NCBI RefSeq assembly: GCF_040026395.1
Contig: NZ_CP157278.1
Location: 930,001 to 994,000 of the forward strand
From: Pedobacter lusitanus
Lineage (GTDB): Bacteria; Bacteroidota; Bacteroidia; Sphingobacteriales; Sphingobacteriaceae
Reading direction: 5' to 3'
Length of the DNA stretch: 64,000 nt
The notes under the pieces were generated by a model. That model was not told where the DNA came from, made no database searches, and saw only the letters and a list, made by a program, of their open reading frames with translations. The position numbers and the translations under genes were made by a program. Positions 33,431 through 43,346 of the stretch are shown in pieces. Position 1 is the stretch's first letter. Every line of letters starts with the position of its first letter.

Positions 33431-36400
33431 CTAAACTCCATACTTAACAACCATCACCAGTTCATCCAGCTTAGCGATCTGTATTGCAGTTCCGGACAAG
33501 ATAAACTCTGTATCCAACTGAATTGTAGTATTTTCTGCTTTAAGCAATCCAGAAGATTTAGAAAGATTAAGATCAGTCCCGTCTATCTTTATCGTATAAC
33601 TGCCGGGATCTCCCTTCACTTTTGCCACAAAGATTACTTTACTGATCACCGCAGTTAAAGGCTGTACAAAATATGGCAGTCTGAATTTAGTTATCGTCAG
33701 CGGAGCAGATGCATTTTTAAGCAACAGGTTCCAGACATCAGGCATATCCTGCTTTAAGTTAATCCCGATATGCAGTCCGGTTTCATTCAACGTCTGGTGC
33801 ATCGCATTCAGCCGGTCTTTAAGACTCGCTTCTGCCAATCCCTTAAGTACAGAACCACCCTCTCTTGCGGTATATTTAACATGTAAAACCACATCAGCAA
33901 TGGTACTGTAATCAAACTGCCTGACTTCTTCCGGCAATTCCAGTCTCCAGCTGCTGATCGCTCCTGTTCCTTCAAAAGGCAGATACCGTTCATCTTTGAA
34001 ATTCAGCTCAAATACTCCACTGTCATTCTGCGCACTGCTGGCAGCAATAGACTGAATAGAACCCACGTTAAAGATAAAGCGCTCGTCATTTCCGGCAGGA
34101 TCTTCGGTATAACCCGTTCCTGCTGCATTTTCGTGGTTCATATTTTTGCGGTACTTATTTTTAACCAGCGATAATTTAGCGCTGACTGCTGTATGCGGCC
34201 CTGCTATACAAGGCAAACTGATACTCACAGATTTAATCCTTCTGAAGTACTGTCCTGCATAATCCATATCATATAAAGCTTCAGGAATATCAAAATCACA
34301 CACTCCTGTAGCTCTCAGCTGTACCAGTGCAAGCGGATCAAGCAGACTTACGGATACATGTCTGGTCAGTTCATATTCCCGCTTGTTTTTATCCAGATAG
34401 CCGCATTCCATTCTTTTGATATCATGAAGTAACTGATCCGCACTCTGCAGTCCTTTTTTCATGCTGTCCCAATAACCATACTGAATATAGCTATCTCCGT
34501 TTCCAAGCTCATACTGATAACTTCGCTCTGCTTTCTTCGCAAAATCATGTGCCAGACTGTAGGCACGGAAATAAACAGCACTCACCTGCCCGATCATCCA
34601 GTCATAAAGCTGTTTATTAGTGAACTTAGTATGCATAAAATCATCCGTTTTCTTCGCATTATCAATCTGTATCAAATGATTACGCAGATCTGTTTCTGCA
34701 ATTTCCTGTCTGATCTGGGCTGCAGAAATCTGCTTATCCAGAGAATCCAGCTCTTTGCCAGCCAATGTTTCCTGGAGTTTCCAGTCTGCAAACCGCCGGT
34801 CATAACTACCTGCAGTAGCTGCGCGGTTAGCCTCATAAGAAGCCGCTGAACTTAATACATTCAATACACCTGCTGCTGCATTGGCAGAATGCGCCAGAAA
34901 ACTTCCGCCCCATTTCACCGCAGCCAGCGGGCTTCCGCCAAAACCAGAAGCACCAATATCCAGGTCGGGAATTAATGCCAGAATACCTGCCGTAGCACCC
35001 AGAATCTGTGAAGCCATCTGATAATCATGAGATTCACTGAGTTTATCCAGGTTCAGCTGTTCTTTTGAACTGATATAACTGATATCCCTGTAATAATTAT
35101 GACGGGCCTCAGTGACCAGTTTTGTTTTCTCCAGCACCTGTATCTGTTCTTTTGCCTCACTGATCTGAAGCGTTTTCATATCCTTTACGGCGTTTAAAAC
35201 ACGGATTTCCAGTTCACTTCTCAATAAAGCCATACTTTCGGCATCTTTCTTTTCCAGTGCCTGAAGCAGCGAGCTGCCCAGCCCTCTTACTTCCTGAGTC
35301 AGTTCACCTGCTTTCTGAGACAATACATTAAATCTGTAAAAAGGTGTTGGTGCATTCATTCCGGCAAGGATTGAAGAAATATCCATCCCCGAAGCCGCTG
35401 CACGGACCAGCATACCCGGATCAATCGGAGGCGCAAACAGCGCCAGACTACGGAATACCCCGTCAATATTCTGAGAGTTACGGATTTTAAACAAGCGGTC
35501 AGCCACCTGATCCCAGTAAGTATTCATCTGGTCATTATTCGGGATACAGAAATACAGCATGGATAAAGTAACATCCGGCGGTGGTAATTCAGCACCGCCT
35601 TCTGGCAGCACCGATAAATCCGGTAAAATATTTTCCAGGTTAACCAGCGCATTTCCAAAAGCATCAATATTTGCTTCCAGCTGATTATAAGTTTCATAAG
35701 GCGCTTTAACTACCGGCTTAATTACTCTTGGTTTAGGCCCCAGCAGTTTATCTGCAAGAATATACATCTGTGTCGCCTGCGCAATCGATTCCATGGTATC
35801 CTGTCTGAACAGATAATCTCCCCATGCGGTTAAATTCCCGATATATTTCATCAGCAGGGCTTTCTGATAAGCCACAGGTCTGAACCGGGCTATAACATGT
35901 GGCTGAAAAGGTTTCTCACGCCATTGTGCAATAGCAAATTCCAGTTTTGAAACATCCTCTGTAGAAAAATGAGCTACCTTAAACATCAGGTTGTCTATAC
36001 GCTGACTGGTATAATCTGCTTCATGAGTCAGGAAAAAAGGTTTGGTTACCCAATATTTTTCAGGGGCTTTACCGGCCAGGGCACCAGTAGGATTAAACAT
36101 ATAATGGAACCAGGTCAGTGCATCTTCAAATTGCTGGTTCTGGCTTAATCTGCCGGCCAGTAAAAACGGGATATGAAAAAAAAGTTCCCAGTTATATTCA
36201 CTATAGCTGCCATCACTGCTAAAATCAAGATCCTCTACCGGGAAGGATAGTTTTCTTACCCCATTTTTTTCCAGCAGATAGGTTTTCGGGATTTTGGCAA
36301 CGTTAGGCTTATAATTAAGCTGGAAATCAAATTTTGACTGCTGTAACTGTGTTTCCCTTTTCATCAGCTCCGGGATTCCGAGTTTATACAAACTCTTTTT

Positions 36401-39400
36401 AAGCGGACAAACCAGCGGATGATACATATTTTTGAAAGCCTCACCATAGGCCAGCTCCTGGTAATGATCTATTTCAGTTTTAATCCGCTGAAATTCTTCA
36501 TCCTTATTCAGCTCTTTAACCAATTCAACCGGATCAGGTGCAGGAACCGCCTTTAATTTAGCCATGTATTTTTTGCCAAGGGCGATGATATCATCAATCA
36601 GCTGCAGCACATCAGCAATTGTTCGCTGTAGCAACAGCGGCCCGGTATCATCTTTAGTATTTGTATTATAAAAGCCAGGAACAATCACGTAGGCATGATA
36701 ACTATCTTCCATAAAATATGGCATTAATGTGCCCATAACCCCTTTAAACCGGCCCTGTCTACCCGCAATATGGTCTGATGCATAATTGCTGTTGATTCCC
36801 ATAAAGATCAGTTCAAACAGCATCACCAGCATATCAATATAGCTAAACTGCGCAGGATAGGTTAAACGGAAGGTTCCCGGAGTCTGTCCCAGAAGCTCCA
36901 TAAAGTCTTTCATGGAAAATGCATTCTTAACCGCCAGACGATCCATTTCCGGTGCATTTTCACTCATTTCATTATAACGCTGCAATCTCAGGCTCGTATT
37001 TTCAAAATCAGGGTAAAAATCTGCCAGGTTTTTGGGCGTAAATCCCTTGACCAGTTCCGGATAACCCTTACATCCGGTCACATTGAATACCCCTTCCAGT
37101 CTTTGTTCCAGTGTAGAATACCCGTTAGTAGTGAATAACCAGATCTGATCCAGAAACTCGAAATACATCATATTGAATAAATCTCTCGATATGGTATTCA
37201 GTGTGTAATTATCTCCGGAAGGGCTTTCAATAGCATCTTTAGAGATCTTTTTTGGCTGCCATTTCCCATTGGCAAACTCACTGACAGCCAACTGTATTTT
37301 AAGTTTTTTATTAGGTTTTCCAGGTACCGTACCCCCGCCCGAACCGCTTGGAACCGCGATGGAGTCTTTCATTTCCGCTTCCTCACTAAAAACCGGCCAG
37401 GCCAGACAGAGACGATTATTACGCATAAAAGCCAGCAGCTGATCAGAAGTAATGTCCAGCTCTACTTTTTCCCATGGACTCCAGTAGCGCTCCTGTTCAA
37501 ATCTGCGGTAATAATAAATTGCCGGATCACCACCTTTGGTTCTGCCAAAAACATGCATAGTTCTGATATCAATCTGATACCAGGTGGCTACCACTTCCAA
37601 AAAAGCAATATTATCCAGTTTCTCCAGATAGTTAATCAAACCTGCTTCGGCAGTATCGTTATTCAGATCGTCCTGTAACAACTCATTTTCCAGTTCTTTA
37701 AACATAAATGACTTATCATCACGCAGTTCTGCCTCAATCCAGTTTTCAGGATATAAAAACACCTTACGGTTGGCTTCCCACACCCGGTAATTTTTCATCC
37801 ATTTCCACTGGTTCCAGTTAGGATCATCATCCAGATTAGCTGCTGATTCCGGTTCCAGCCCCATTAAACAACGCTGTACAAAAAGCTGTACTGTATTATG
37901 AGCCTGCACAATTCTGGAAGAAGAAATTACAGCTTCCATCTCTACATCAACCAGAAAATAATCGTACAGGTCATTTTCATCTTTAAGATCAGGGTTTACA
38001 GCCAGTAAATAAGCAATCAGCGCATCTCTTTTCTGAGGTCTGATCGCATCAGTAATTTCTTTCAGGGTATCTGACCAGGTATTTTCATCATATCTGGCTT
38101 TTAAAGCCATTCTCAGCTGCGTCGTATCAGTTGCTGTCAGCACTGGCTTAATAAAGGCAACAACCTGACTGACTGTAGCACCCAGCGTACGCAGATAAGC
38201 TGCATTAGTCATTACGGTCTGCCAGGTTTGCGGGTTTTTATAGTTATCCAGATTAAACACGGTGAATAACCTGGCATCGATAGCTGTTAAATCTGCTGTC
38301 TGATAACCAGTTAGCAGCGCCATAGTTTCCATCCATTGGGTTTGCGTCGTAGTATTGCCAGGTAATAATAATTCCATTGCCCGCGTAAAACTGAGCGGAT
38401 TTTCTGCATCCGCAGGATCTGGTACCGGGCTTAAAGATTTCGCCAGACCTGTTAAACTGACAAAATCAGCATATAGAGACAGGTTTACCGGATTCAGTGT
38501 ACTGTCATAAGGTATTCCATCAAATAAAAACCAGCCTAAACTGCCTGCATTTTTAAAGTACCATGCTGTATCTGTAATTTCCAGCTGAAATGAATTGATC
38601 AGCGGAATCATCTGATGCAATAATCTTAAGGCACTGAACTGACCGGCACAATTCAGACTGGTCACAGGAACCAGCAGATTAATAAAGCTGTCAGCTGATA
38701 ATAAATCACTAATTGCTGCGGTGCCTGGTGCCGGCTGTCTGAGCAGAGCATTATCGAGTATTACTTTAGCCAGATCTTCTGATGATTTGAAAACCTGCAT
38801 TATACACTGCACAAGGACAGTCTTTTTTCCAGCTGTGATGAAATAAACTGAAAGCGTATCAAAGTATGATTTCAGCAAGGTTTTCTGTACAGTGGCAAAA
38901 TTAGCCGGGCTGGCTGCTGCCAGGTCATCTATCTTATTTTTGAGATCAGTAGTATCCAAACCTTCTCTTTTGATACCTGCTGCTTTATCCAGATAAGCTA
39001 AATGGTCATCAGCAAATGTTTTGGCCGCTGCCGGTGTAACCCATAAGGCATCCAGAAAACCCATCAGTACTTTAACCGTATCAGGTTCTACATTGGTCAG
39101 TTTAGCTAACTGATTTTGTAAAGCTTCCCGCTGTTCATCTGTTTCCAGACCATCATTATAAAGCGATTGATTATCAGTCAGTACTTTTTTCAAATCCTGC
39201 TGCAACCCGGTCAGCACTTCAATAATCCGGGTTTCTTTCATCTCCCGGTTCACCAGATCGGCAGCCTCATGTTTTAACATAAACAGCAGATCTGCAGGCC
39301 GCTGAGGATAGGCTCTGAAAGCCATCGCCTGTGTCACAAATTGCAGCAGTACAGCCGGTGCTGCAGAAAAAATTAATCCGGTCAGCTCACTGATGATTTC

Positions 39401-42400
39401 AAAATCCGGTCTTTTCAAACCCAGTTTCTTCATCAGCCTGGCTATGGCATAAAGTGTACTCAGATTTTTAAAATTCAGTTTACCATCAGGCGTGAAACTG
39501 GTCAGCTGATCAAAATCATCACCGGATAACTGCAGACAAACAGACAGACTATCCCGGTAAGCGGATAGTAAACCTGTGCCCAAAATAGTATCTGCCAGTA
39601 ATTTTTCATCAGCAAACCCATTTTTTGATTTATTTAAAAACACCTGGCTGAACAAAGGCAGCGGGCTTTCTTCGCTGCGTATTTCGTAAGGAATCTGACC
39701 GAAAAAGCCGGTCAGTTCATCCAGCTGAAGACCACTTGCAGCTGAAACTCTTTTCAAATCAGCGATTTGCAGAATAGCTTCCTGAAGATCACCCCCTCCC
39801 AGGCTAACCTGAGAAATGAACTCATCAAGCAATTCGAATTTCAGACCCGTTTTCTTCTGCAGTCTTAAAAATCTGTGAATACGGTCTAAAGCGACATCAT
39901 CAAGGCTATCAATTATCTTTTTCGTGGTATCACAGGTCAGATCCAGATTCTTGATAAACAGCTTTTTATCCGGATCGATAAATTTTAAAGTCAGCAGTAC
40001 CGTCAGTTCTTTAAAACTCAGACCGCTTTTGGTCAGAAAAACATCCACATTGTTCATTTCTGCAGAAGCATTGGCAGCTGTGGTATTCCAGTACGTCTGC
40101 TGTTTAGCTGAAGCGGCAGTGACAATTAAATCTTTTTCTGTATCTGTTAAACCCAGCTTTTCTGCAGCTATTGCCAGATCAGAAGGACTGGAAGCACTTT
40201 GAAAAGCTTTCATTAATTCAGCTCTGTCCAGACCAAACCTGGAAAAATAAGCTTTGGCAGAAGTAAGGTTCAGATCAAAGGGAAGCTTAAAGGCATAAAA
40301 GCTGGTCTGTAAGGTCTTATAAGCATTTACGTTAACGTAGGCTGGAGAAGAAGCTAATTCTTCGGCAGAAGACAGCGTTTGACGCAATCTGTAGATCGTA
40401 TATTTGCTTCCTCCCAGCGGCACGGCTTTGAATACAACCTTTTGATCCCGCAGGTAAAATGGCTGATCGGGCAGAGTCCCTTCAGTCTTAAAAATAAGCG
40501 CCTGACTGGTGACCGGGAAATTACAGGGTGTATCAGTAACAACCAGGGTTACCGGATCGGTAAAAGATGTTTTGGCTGCTAAAAGCGTATTGAGCAGTGA
40601 AGCAGAAATCTTTCCTTTAAGCGGGTCCGGCCCGTCAGAAAGCACTCCTGTATATGGAATCCCCCCATCCGGAGTTATGGCTTCTTCCAGCAATTCGCAA
40701 ACCAGGTCAATATAGGGAACAGGAGTCATGGCATTTTCACAGCCCAGATCGATGTCGCCCAGATCAGGACGACGTTTGAATAAAACTTCTTTAGCAGACA
40801 GGTTTGCCGGTGGTAAACTCAGATCAGTTACTTTTCTGTTTTGCAGAAACTGTAAAATCTCCACCAGGTAAGCAGCCGGGCTATAGACCGAACGGCATTC
40901 CTCACAGGTACAGACATCTGCTGTATAAAACAATGATTTCAGATTTGGAAAATCCTTGCTTACCGCGTCAATCTTTAAACTGAGTGTTTTCATCTCCATT
41001 GCAGGAATATCCATCGCACTGATGGTATCATGGAGTTCACCGGCTAATAACATGGCCGCTGTACTGGCAGTTTCAGCGCGGTTATAGATGGCTTTGGCCT
41101 CTGCCGGACTGATACCTGCTTTAGGTGCTATATCATTGACAAAACGGGACTTGCCCGCTAAGGTAATACTTTGTGCAGAATGAATATGCTGTGCCAGCAA
41201 GGCATTGGTTTTGCTGTAATGCGGAACCAGCTTAAAAACCCGCTGCATAGCTTTGAGTTCATTACGTAAAGGATCATTTGCGGCATTACTCATTTTTCTC
41301 TCCTTAAAAAGAAGATCTATATTGGAATACTGCAAATCAAATCCCGTCTGTGTTTTAAAGAACTCCCTGATTTTTGCCTGATTCTTGTAAGGGGTAGTTT
41401 TAGCTCTGTCCAGCTGTGCCCTGAAAGCTACAGCGGGATATTCTTTTTCAAATTTCCTGGCCAGTGCCGATGCTTGTATATCCAGCATTTCTTTTTCAGC
41501 CCCCTGATCTTTAACTCCGGGCTGTTTGGCCAGAATAGCCCTCCAGTCTGCTTTATTTAAGGCTGCAAGATCTTTAACCGCTGCGGGTGTATTAATATTT
41601 TCTGCTTTTTTAACTCTTTCAATCAGATTTACATTAAAACCGATCAGTTCTGCCAGTTTGATGGCCGTTTTAGCATCAATGGAGTGTCCGCTGCTTTCAA
41701 AAAAACTCCGGGCAGTCAGTTCACTGATCAGACCATCCAGATTATTCCTGTTATTTTTAAAAATCTGTCCTATCTCAGACAGACGGCTGTCCAGCACATA
41801 TTTTTTGAGCAGCAGGAAAACTTTACCTGCGTATTCCTGCTGATAATACTCTTCAGCTCTGGTTTTATATTGCTGAAGGATTTCCTGATACCGCCCAGCC
41901 TCTTTCCCCACTTTTTCTGCAATCAGCTTTTCTTTTACAGCCGCTGTGATATCCTGTTTAATGATTTTGGGATCACATAAAGCGGCATCATACAATAAAG
42001 GCAGCAGCTCGGTATGAAGATCTACAGCAGTACGTATCTGGAAAGAATTGATTAAATCATTCTTTAACAAGGTGTTTTTACGCAGCAGCGCATAAAAAAA
42101 CGGGGCATCTATCTTAGCTAATTCCTGCAGGCGCTGGGCCACCACAAGATGCACAATCTTCTCTGCAGGTACATTCATCTCTCCGGAAAGAAAGGAAATA
42201 TCCTGATGCTGCTCATTCTCCTGTAAATCAACCTGTTTAACTTTCCCAGCCAGAAAACCTACCTCCTTGTATAAATAATCATATTCTATAAATTCAGCAG
42301 GAATTTTCCCTTTGATAATGATATTGATTTCTTCGGATGCAGCTGCGTTAAACCTGGTATCAATAATAGCAGAGGCATAAAGCACAGTTTTTTTCTCTCT

Positions 42401-42631
42401 GGTCAATACCTTCATGGATAAATCAGCTTCTTTTCTACCCCGCCCGCTCAGTTGTTCATGTTTCCAGCTAATTTCATAACTGCCATCCTGCGCTGTAATA
42501 CATTCGCCCAAAAGCTCTTCAGATCGCATATCACGGTCATAAGCTTGTACCAACAGATTGGGTAAGGGCTGATTAGATTGGTTCCTTATTTTACCAAATA
42601 CAATATTAATTGCCTGATTTAAAGTTGCCAT
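33431..42631 (-). CDS. Tc toxin component A (TcA), pore/translocation subunit
   Basis: 3066 aa, among the larger TcA proteins (usual length about 2400-2500). It begins with a transthyretin/carboxypeptidase-regulatory-like beta domain (residues about 8-110: GKIRNQSNQPLPNLLVQAYD). The long alpha-helical shell with the VRP1 signature follows: CTCEECRSVYSPAAYLVEIL at about 570-590. A neuraminidase-like region follows WMKNYRVWEANRKVFLYPEN (about 1617). The C-terminal part holds FALFAPPIDP-type sequence (SLALFAPPIDPGMLVRAAASG, about 2397), the coiled-coil stalk and the TcB-binding end. By family knowledge TcA forms a pentameric bell that injects the TcB-C cargo through a membrane. No signal peptide is seen, as usual for Tc proteins. 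It is last in the operon; host receptor and target are unknown. Confidence 0.93.
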   Translation of the reverse strand: MATLNQAINIVFGKIRNQSNQPLPNLLVQAYDRDMRSEELLGECITAQDGSYEISWKHEQLSGRGRKEADLSMKVLTREKKTVLYASAIIDTRFNAAASEEINIIIKGKIPAEFIEYDYLYKEVGFLAGKVKQVDLQENEQHQDISFLSGEMNVPAEKIVHLVVAQRLQELAKIDAPFFYALLRKNTLLKNDLINSFQIRTAVDLHTELLPLLYDAALCDPKIIKQDITAAVKEKLIAEKVGKEAGRYQEILQQYKTRAEEYYQQEYAGKVFLLLKKYVLDSRLSEIGQIFKNNRNNLDGLISELTARSFFESSGHSIDAKTAIKLAELIGFNVNLIERVKKAENINTPAAVKDLAALNKADWRAILAKQPGVKDQGAEKEMLDIQASALARKFEKEYPAVAFRAQLDRAKTTPYKNQAKIREFFKTQTGFDLQYSNIDLLFKERKMSNAANDPLRNELKAMQRVFKLVPHYSKTNALLAQHIHSAQSITLAGKSRFVNDIAPKAGISPAEAKAIYNRAETASTAAMLLAGELHDTISAMDIPAMEMKTLSLKIDAVSKDFPNLKSLFYTADVCTCEECRSVYSPAAYLVEILQFLQNRKVTDLSLPPANLSAKEVLFKRRPDLGDIDLGCENAMTPVPYIDLVCELLEEAITPDGGIPYTGVLSDGPDPLKGKISASLLNTLLAAKTSFTDPVTLVVTDTPCNFPVTSQALIFKTEGTLPDQPFYLRDQKVVFKAVPLGGSKYTIYRLRQTLSSAEELASSPAYVNVNAYKTLQTSFYAFKLPFDLNLTSAKAYFSRFGLDRAELMKAFQSASSPSDLAIAAEKLGLTDTEKDLIVTAASAKQQTYWNTTAANASAEMNNVDVFLTKSGLSFKELTVLLTLKFIDPDKKLFIKNLDLTCDTTKKIIDSLDDVALDRIHRFLRLQKKTGLKFELLDEFISQVSLGGGDLQEAILQIADLKRVSAASGLQLDELTGFFGQIPYEIRSEESPLPLFSQVFLNKSKNGFADEKLLADTILGTGLLSAYRDSLSVCLQLSGDDFDQLTSFTPDGKLNFKNLSTLYAIARLMKKLGLKRPDFEIISELTGLIFSAAPAVLLQFVTQAMAFRAYPQRPADLLFMLKHEAADLVNREMKETRIIEVLTGLQQDLKKVLTDNQSLYNDGLETDEQREALQNQLAKLTNVEPDTVKVLMGFLDALWVTPAAAKTFADDHLAYLDKAAGIKREGLDTTDLKNKIDDLAAASPANFATVQKTLLKSYFDTLSVYFITAGKKTVLVQCIMQVFKSSEDLAKVILDNALLRQPAPGTAAISDLLSADSFINLLVPVTSLNCAGQFSALRLLHQMIPLINSFQLEITDTAWYFKNAGSLGWFLFDGIPYDSTLNPVNLSLYADFVSLTGLAKSLSPVPDPADAENPLSFTRAMELLLPGNTTTQTQWMETMALLTGYQTADLTAIDARLFTVFNLDNYKNPQTWQTVMTNAAYLRTLGATVSQVVAFIKPVLTATDTTQLRMALKARYDENTWSDTLKEITDAIRPQKRDALIAYLLAVNPDLKDENDLYDYFLVDVEMEAVISSSRIVQAHNTVQLFVQRCLMGLEPESAANLDDDPNWNQWKWMKNYRVWEANRKVFLYPENWIEAELRDDKSFMFKELENELLQDDLNNDTAEAGLINYLEKLDNIAFLEVVATWYQIDIRTMHVFGRTKGGDPAIYYYRRFEQERYWSPWEKVELDITSDQLLAFMRNNRLCLAWPVFSEEAEMKDSIAVPSGSGGGTVPGKPNKKLKIQLAVSEFANGKWQPKKISKDAIESPSGDNYTLNTISRDLFNMMYFEFLDQIWLFTTNGYSTLEQRLEGVFNVTGCKGYPELVKGFTPKNLADFYPDFENTSLRLQRYNEMSENAPEMDRLAVKNAFSMKDFMELLGQTPGTFRLTYPAQFSYIDMLVMLFELIFMGINSNYASDHIAGRQGRFKGVMGTLMPYFMEDSYHAYVIVPGFYNTNTKDDTGPLLLQRTIADVLQLIDDIIALGKKYMAKLKAVPAPDPVELVKELNKDEEFQRIKTEIDHYQELAYGEAFKNMYHPLVCPLKKSLYKLGIPELMKRETQLQQSKFDFQLNYKPNVAKIPKTYLLEKNGVRKLSFPVEDLDFSSDGSYSEYNWELFFHIPFLLAGRLSQNQQFEDALTWFHYMFNPTGALAGKAPEKYWVTKPFFLTHEADYTSQRIDNLMFKVAHFSTEDVSKLEFAIAQWREKPFQPHVIARFRPVAYQKALLMKYIGNLTAWGDYLFRQDTMESIAQATQMYILADKLLGPKPRVIKPVVKAPYETYNQLEANIDAFGNALVNLENILPDLSVLPEGGAELPPPDVTLSMLYFCIPNNDQMNTYWDQVADRLFKIRNSQNIDGVFRSLALFAPPIDPGMLVRAAASGMDISSILAGMNAPTPFYRFNVLSQKAGELTQEVRGLGSSLLQALEKKDAESMALLRSELEIRVLNAVKDMKTLQISEAKEQIQVLEKTKLVTEARHNYYRDISYISSKEQLNLDKLSESHDYQMASQILGATAGILALIPDLDIGASGFGGSPLAAVKWGGSFLAHSANAAAGVLNVLSSAASYEANRAATAGSYDRRFADWKLQETLAGKELDSLDKQISAAQIRQEIAETDLRNHLIQIDNAKKTDDFMHTKFTNKQLYDWMIGQVSAVYFRAYSLAHDFAKKAERSYQYELGNGDSYIQYGYWDSMKKGLQSADQLLHDIKRMECGYLDKNKREYELTRHVSVSLLDPLALVQLRATGVCDFDIPEALYDMDYAGQYFRRIKSVSISLPCIAGPHTAVSAKLSLVKNKYRKNMNHENAAGTGYTEDPAGNDERFIFNVGSIQSIAASSAQNDSGVFELNFKDERYLPFEGTGAISSWRLELPEEVRQFDYSTIADVVLHVKYTAREGGSVLKGLAEASLKDRLNAMHQTLNETGLHIGINLKQDMPDVWNLLLKNASAPLTITKFRLPYFVQPLTAVISKVIFVAKVKGDPGSYTIKIDGTDLNLSKSSGLLKAENTTIQLDTEFILSGTAIQIAKLDELVMVVKYGV

Positions 42632-42659
42632 GATGAATTTCTTTAGGGTTTTTATTGAG

Positions 42660-43052
42660 TTATACCTCTGTTAATTTCATTTCAATATTGCGGATGACCT
42701 CATTACACTGGGCACAGGCCATGCCTTTTCTTTGCGCAAACCACCTGCACTTTTCGCGGATAGGACAATCCTGGAGCTGCTCAGGCTCCTGATTACCTAC
42801 TACCGTAATCAGCTCATCAATCAGCCCGCATTCATGCGCCGTTCCATCCCACTGTTTGCAACCTGATTTTGCACAATTTCCGGCAAAGCGGAACCGTTTT
42901 TCCGGTTCCCTTCCTTTGCTGGCCTGCTGTACAAAAACTTCATCTATTTCCATTGATACCCGCAGATAGTCAATAAAACCACCTGAATTAACTATCCCAT
43001 AAAGTTTCGCACCAGGTTTGCAGGTATAACCCGGGCACAGGAACTCACTCAT
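42660..43052 (-). CDS. Cysteine-rich small protein in the Tc operon, unknown function
   Basis: 130 aa with nine cysteines in spaced clusters: CPGYTC near the N terminus, NCAKSGCKQW and HEC in the middle, and CPIREKCRWFAQRKGMACAQC near the C terminus. The pattern suggests zinc or iron-sulfur binding. No signal peptide. The start codon overlaps the stop of the preceding 90-aa gene by one base (TAATG), a sign of coupled translation, and TcA follows 28 bp later. I do not recognise a named family. Possible roles are Tc assembly factor, export aid or regulator; all are inference. Confidence 0.72.
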   Translation of the reverse strand: MSEFLCPGYTCKPGAKLYGIVNSGGFIDYLRVSMEIDEVFVQQASKGREPEKRFRFAGNCAKSGCKQWDGTAHECGLIDELITVVGNQEPEQLQDCPIREKCRWFAQRKGMACAQCNEVIRNIEMKLTEV

Positions 43053-43324
43053 TATTTAAGCGGCCCCTGACCAATACGTTCCAGGTAACGGGAATAATCT
43101 TCGATCCAGATACCCATAGTCCTGTTTACCCACTCCCATCCTTTTAAACGTGGATTAACAGCTAACCTGGCATTAACCACCATATCTCCATGATTGTCAA
43201 TCTGCGCAAGCTCATGCATCACTACTTCTTTGATTTTTTTATCCAGACTCAGGATCTGATCTTCTGTGAGTCCTATGCCATCCAGCGATACGGTGAAAAT
43301 GGCATCATGTTTTAAGTTTGTCAT
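43052..43324 (-). CDS. Small protein in the Tc operon, unknown function
   Basis: 90 aa soluble protein, acidic/helical in the first half (LTEDQILSLDKKIKEVVMHELAQID) with a Trp-rich end (LKGWEWVNRTMGIWIEDYSRYLE). No signal peptide or membrane helix. It starts 22 bp after the TcB-C stop and ends overlapping the cysteine-rich gene. Small size and position directly after the toxin-bearing subunit would fit an immunity protein or payload chaperone, but sequence alone does not show it. Confidence 0.7.
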   Translation of the reverse strand: MTNLKHDAIFTVSLDGIGLTEDQILSLDKKIKEVVMHELAQIDNHGDMVVNARLAVNPRLKGWEWVNRTMGIWIEDYSRYLERIGQGPLK

Positions 43325-43346
43325 ATGTTGATTTTTGATGTGTAAA

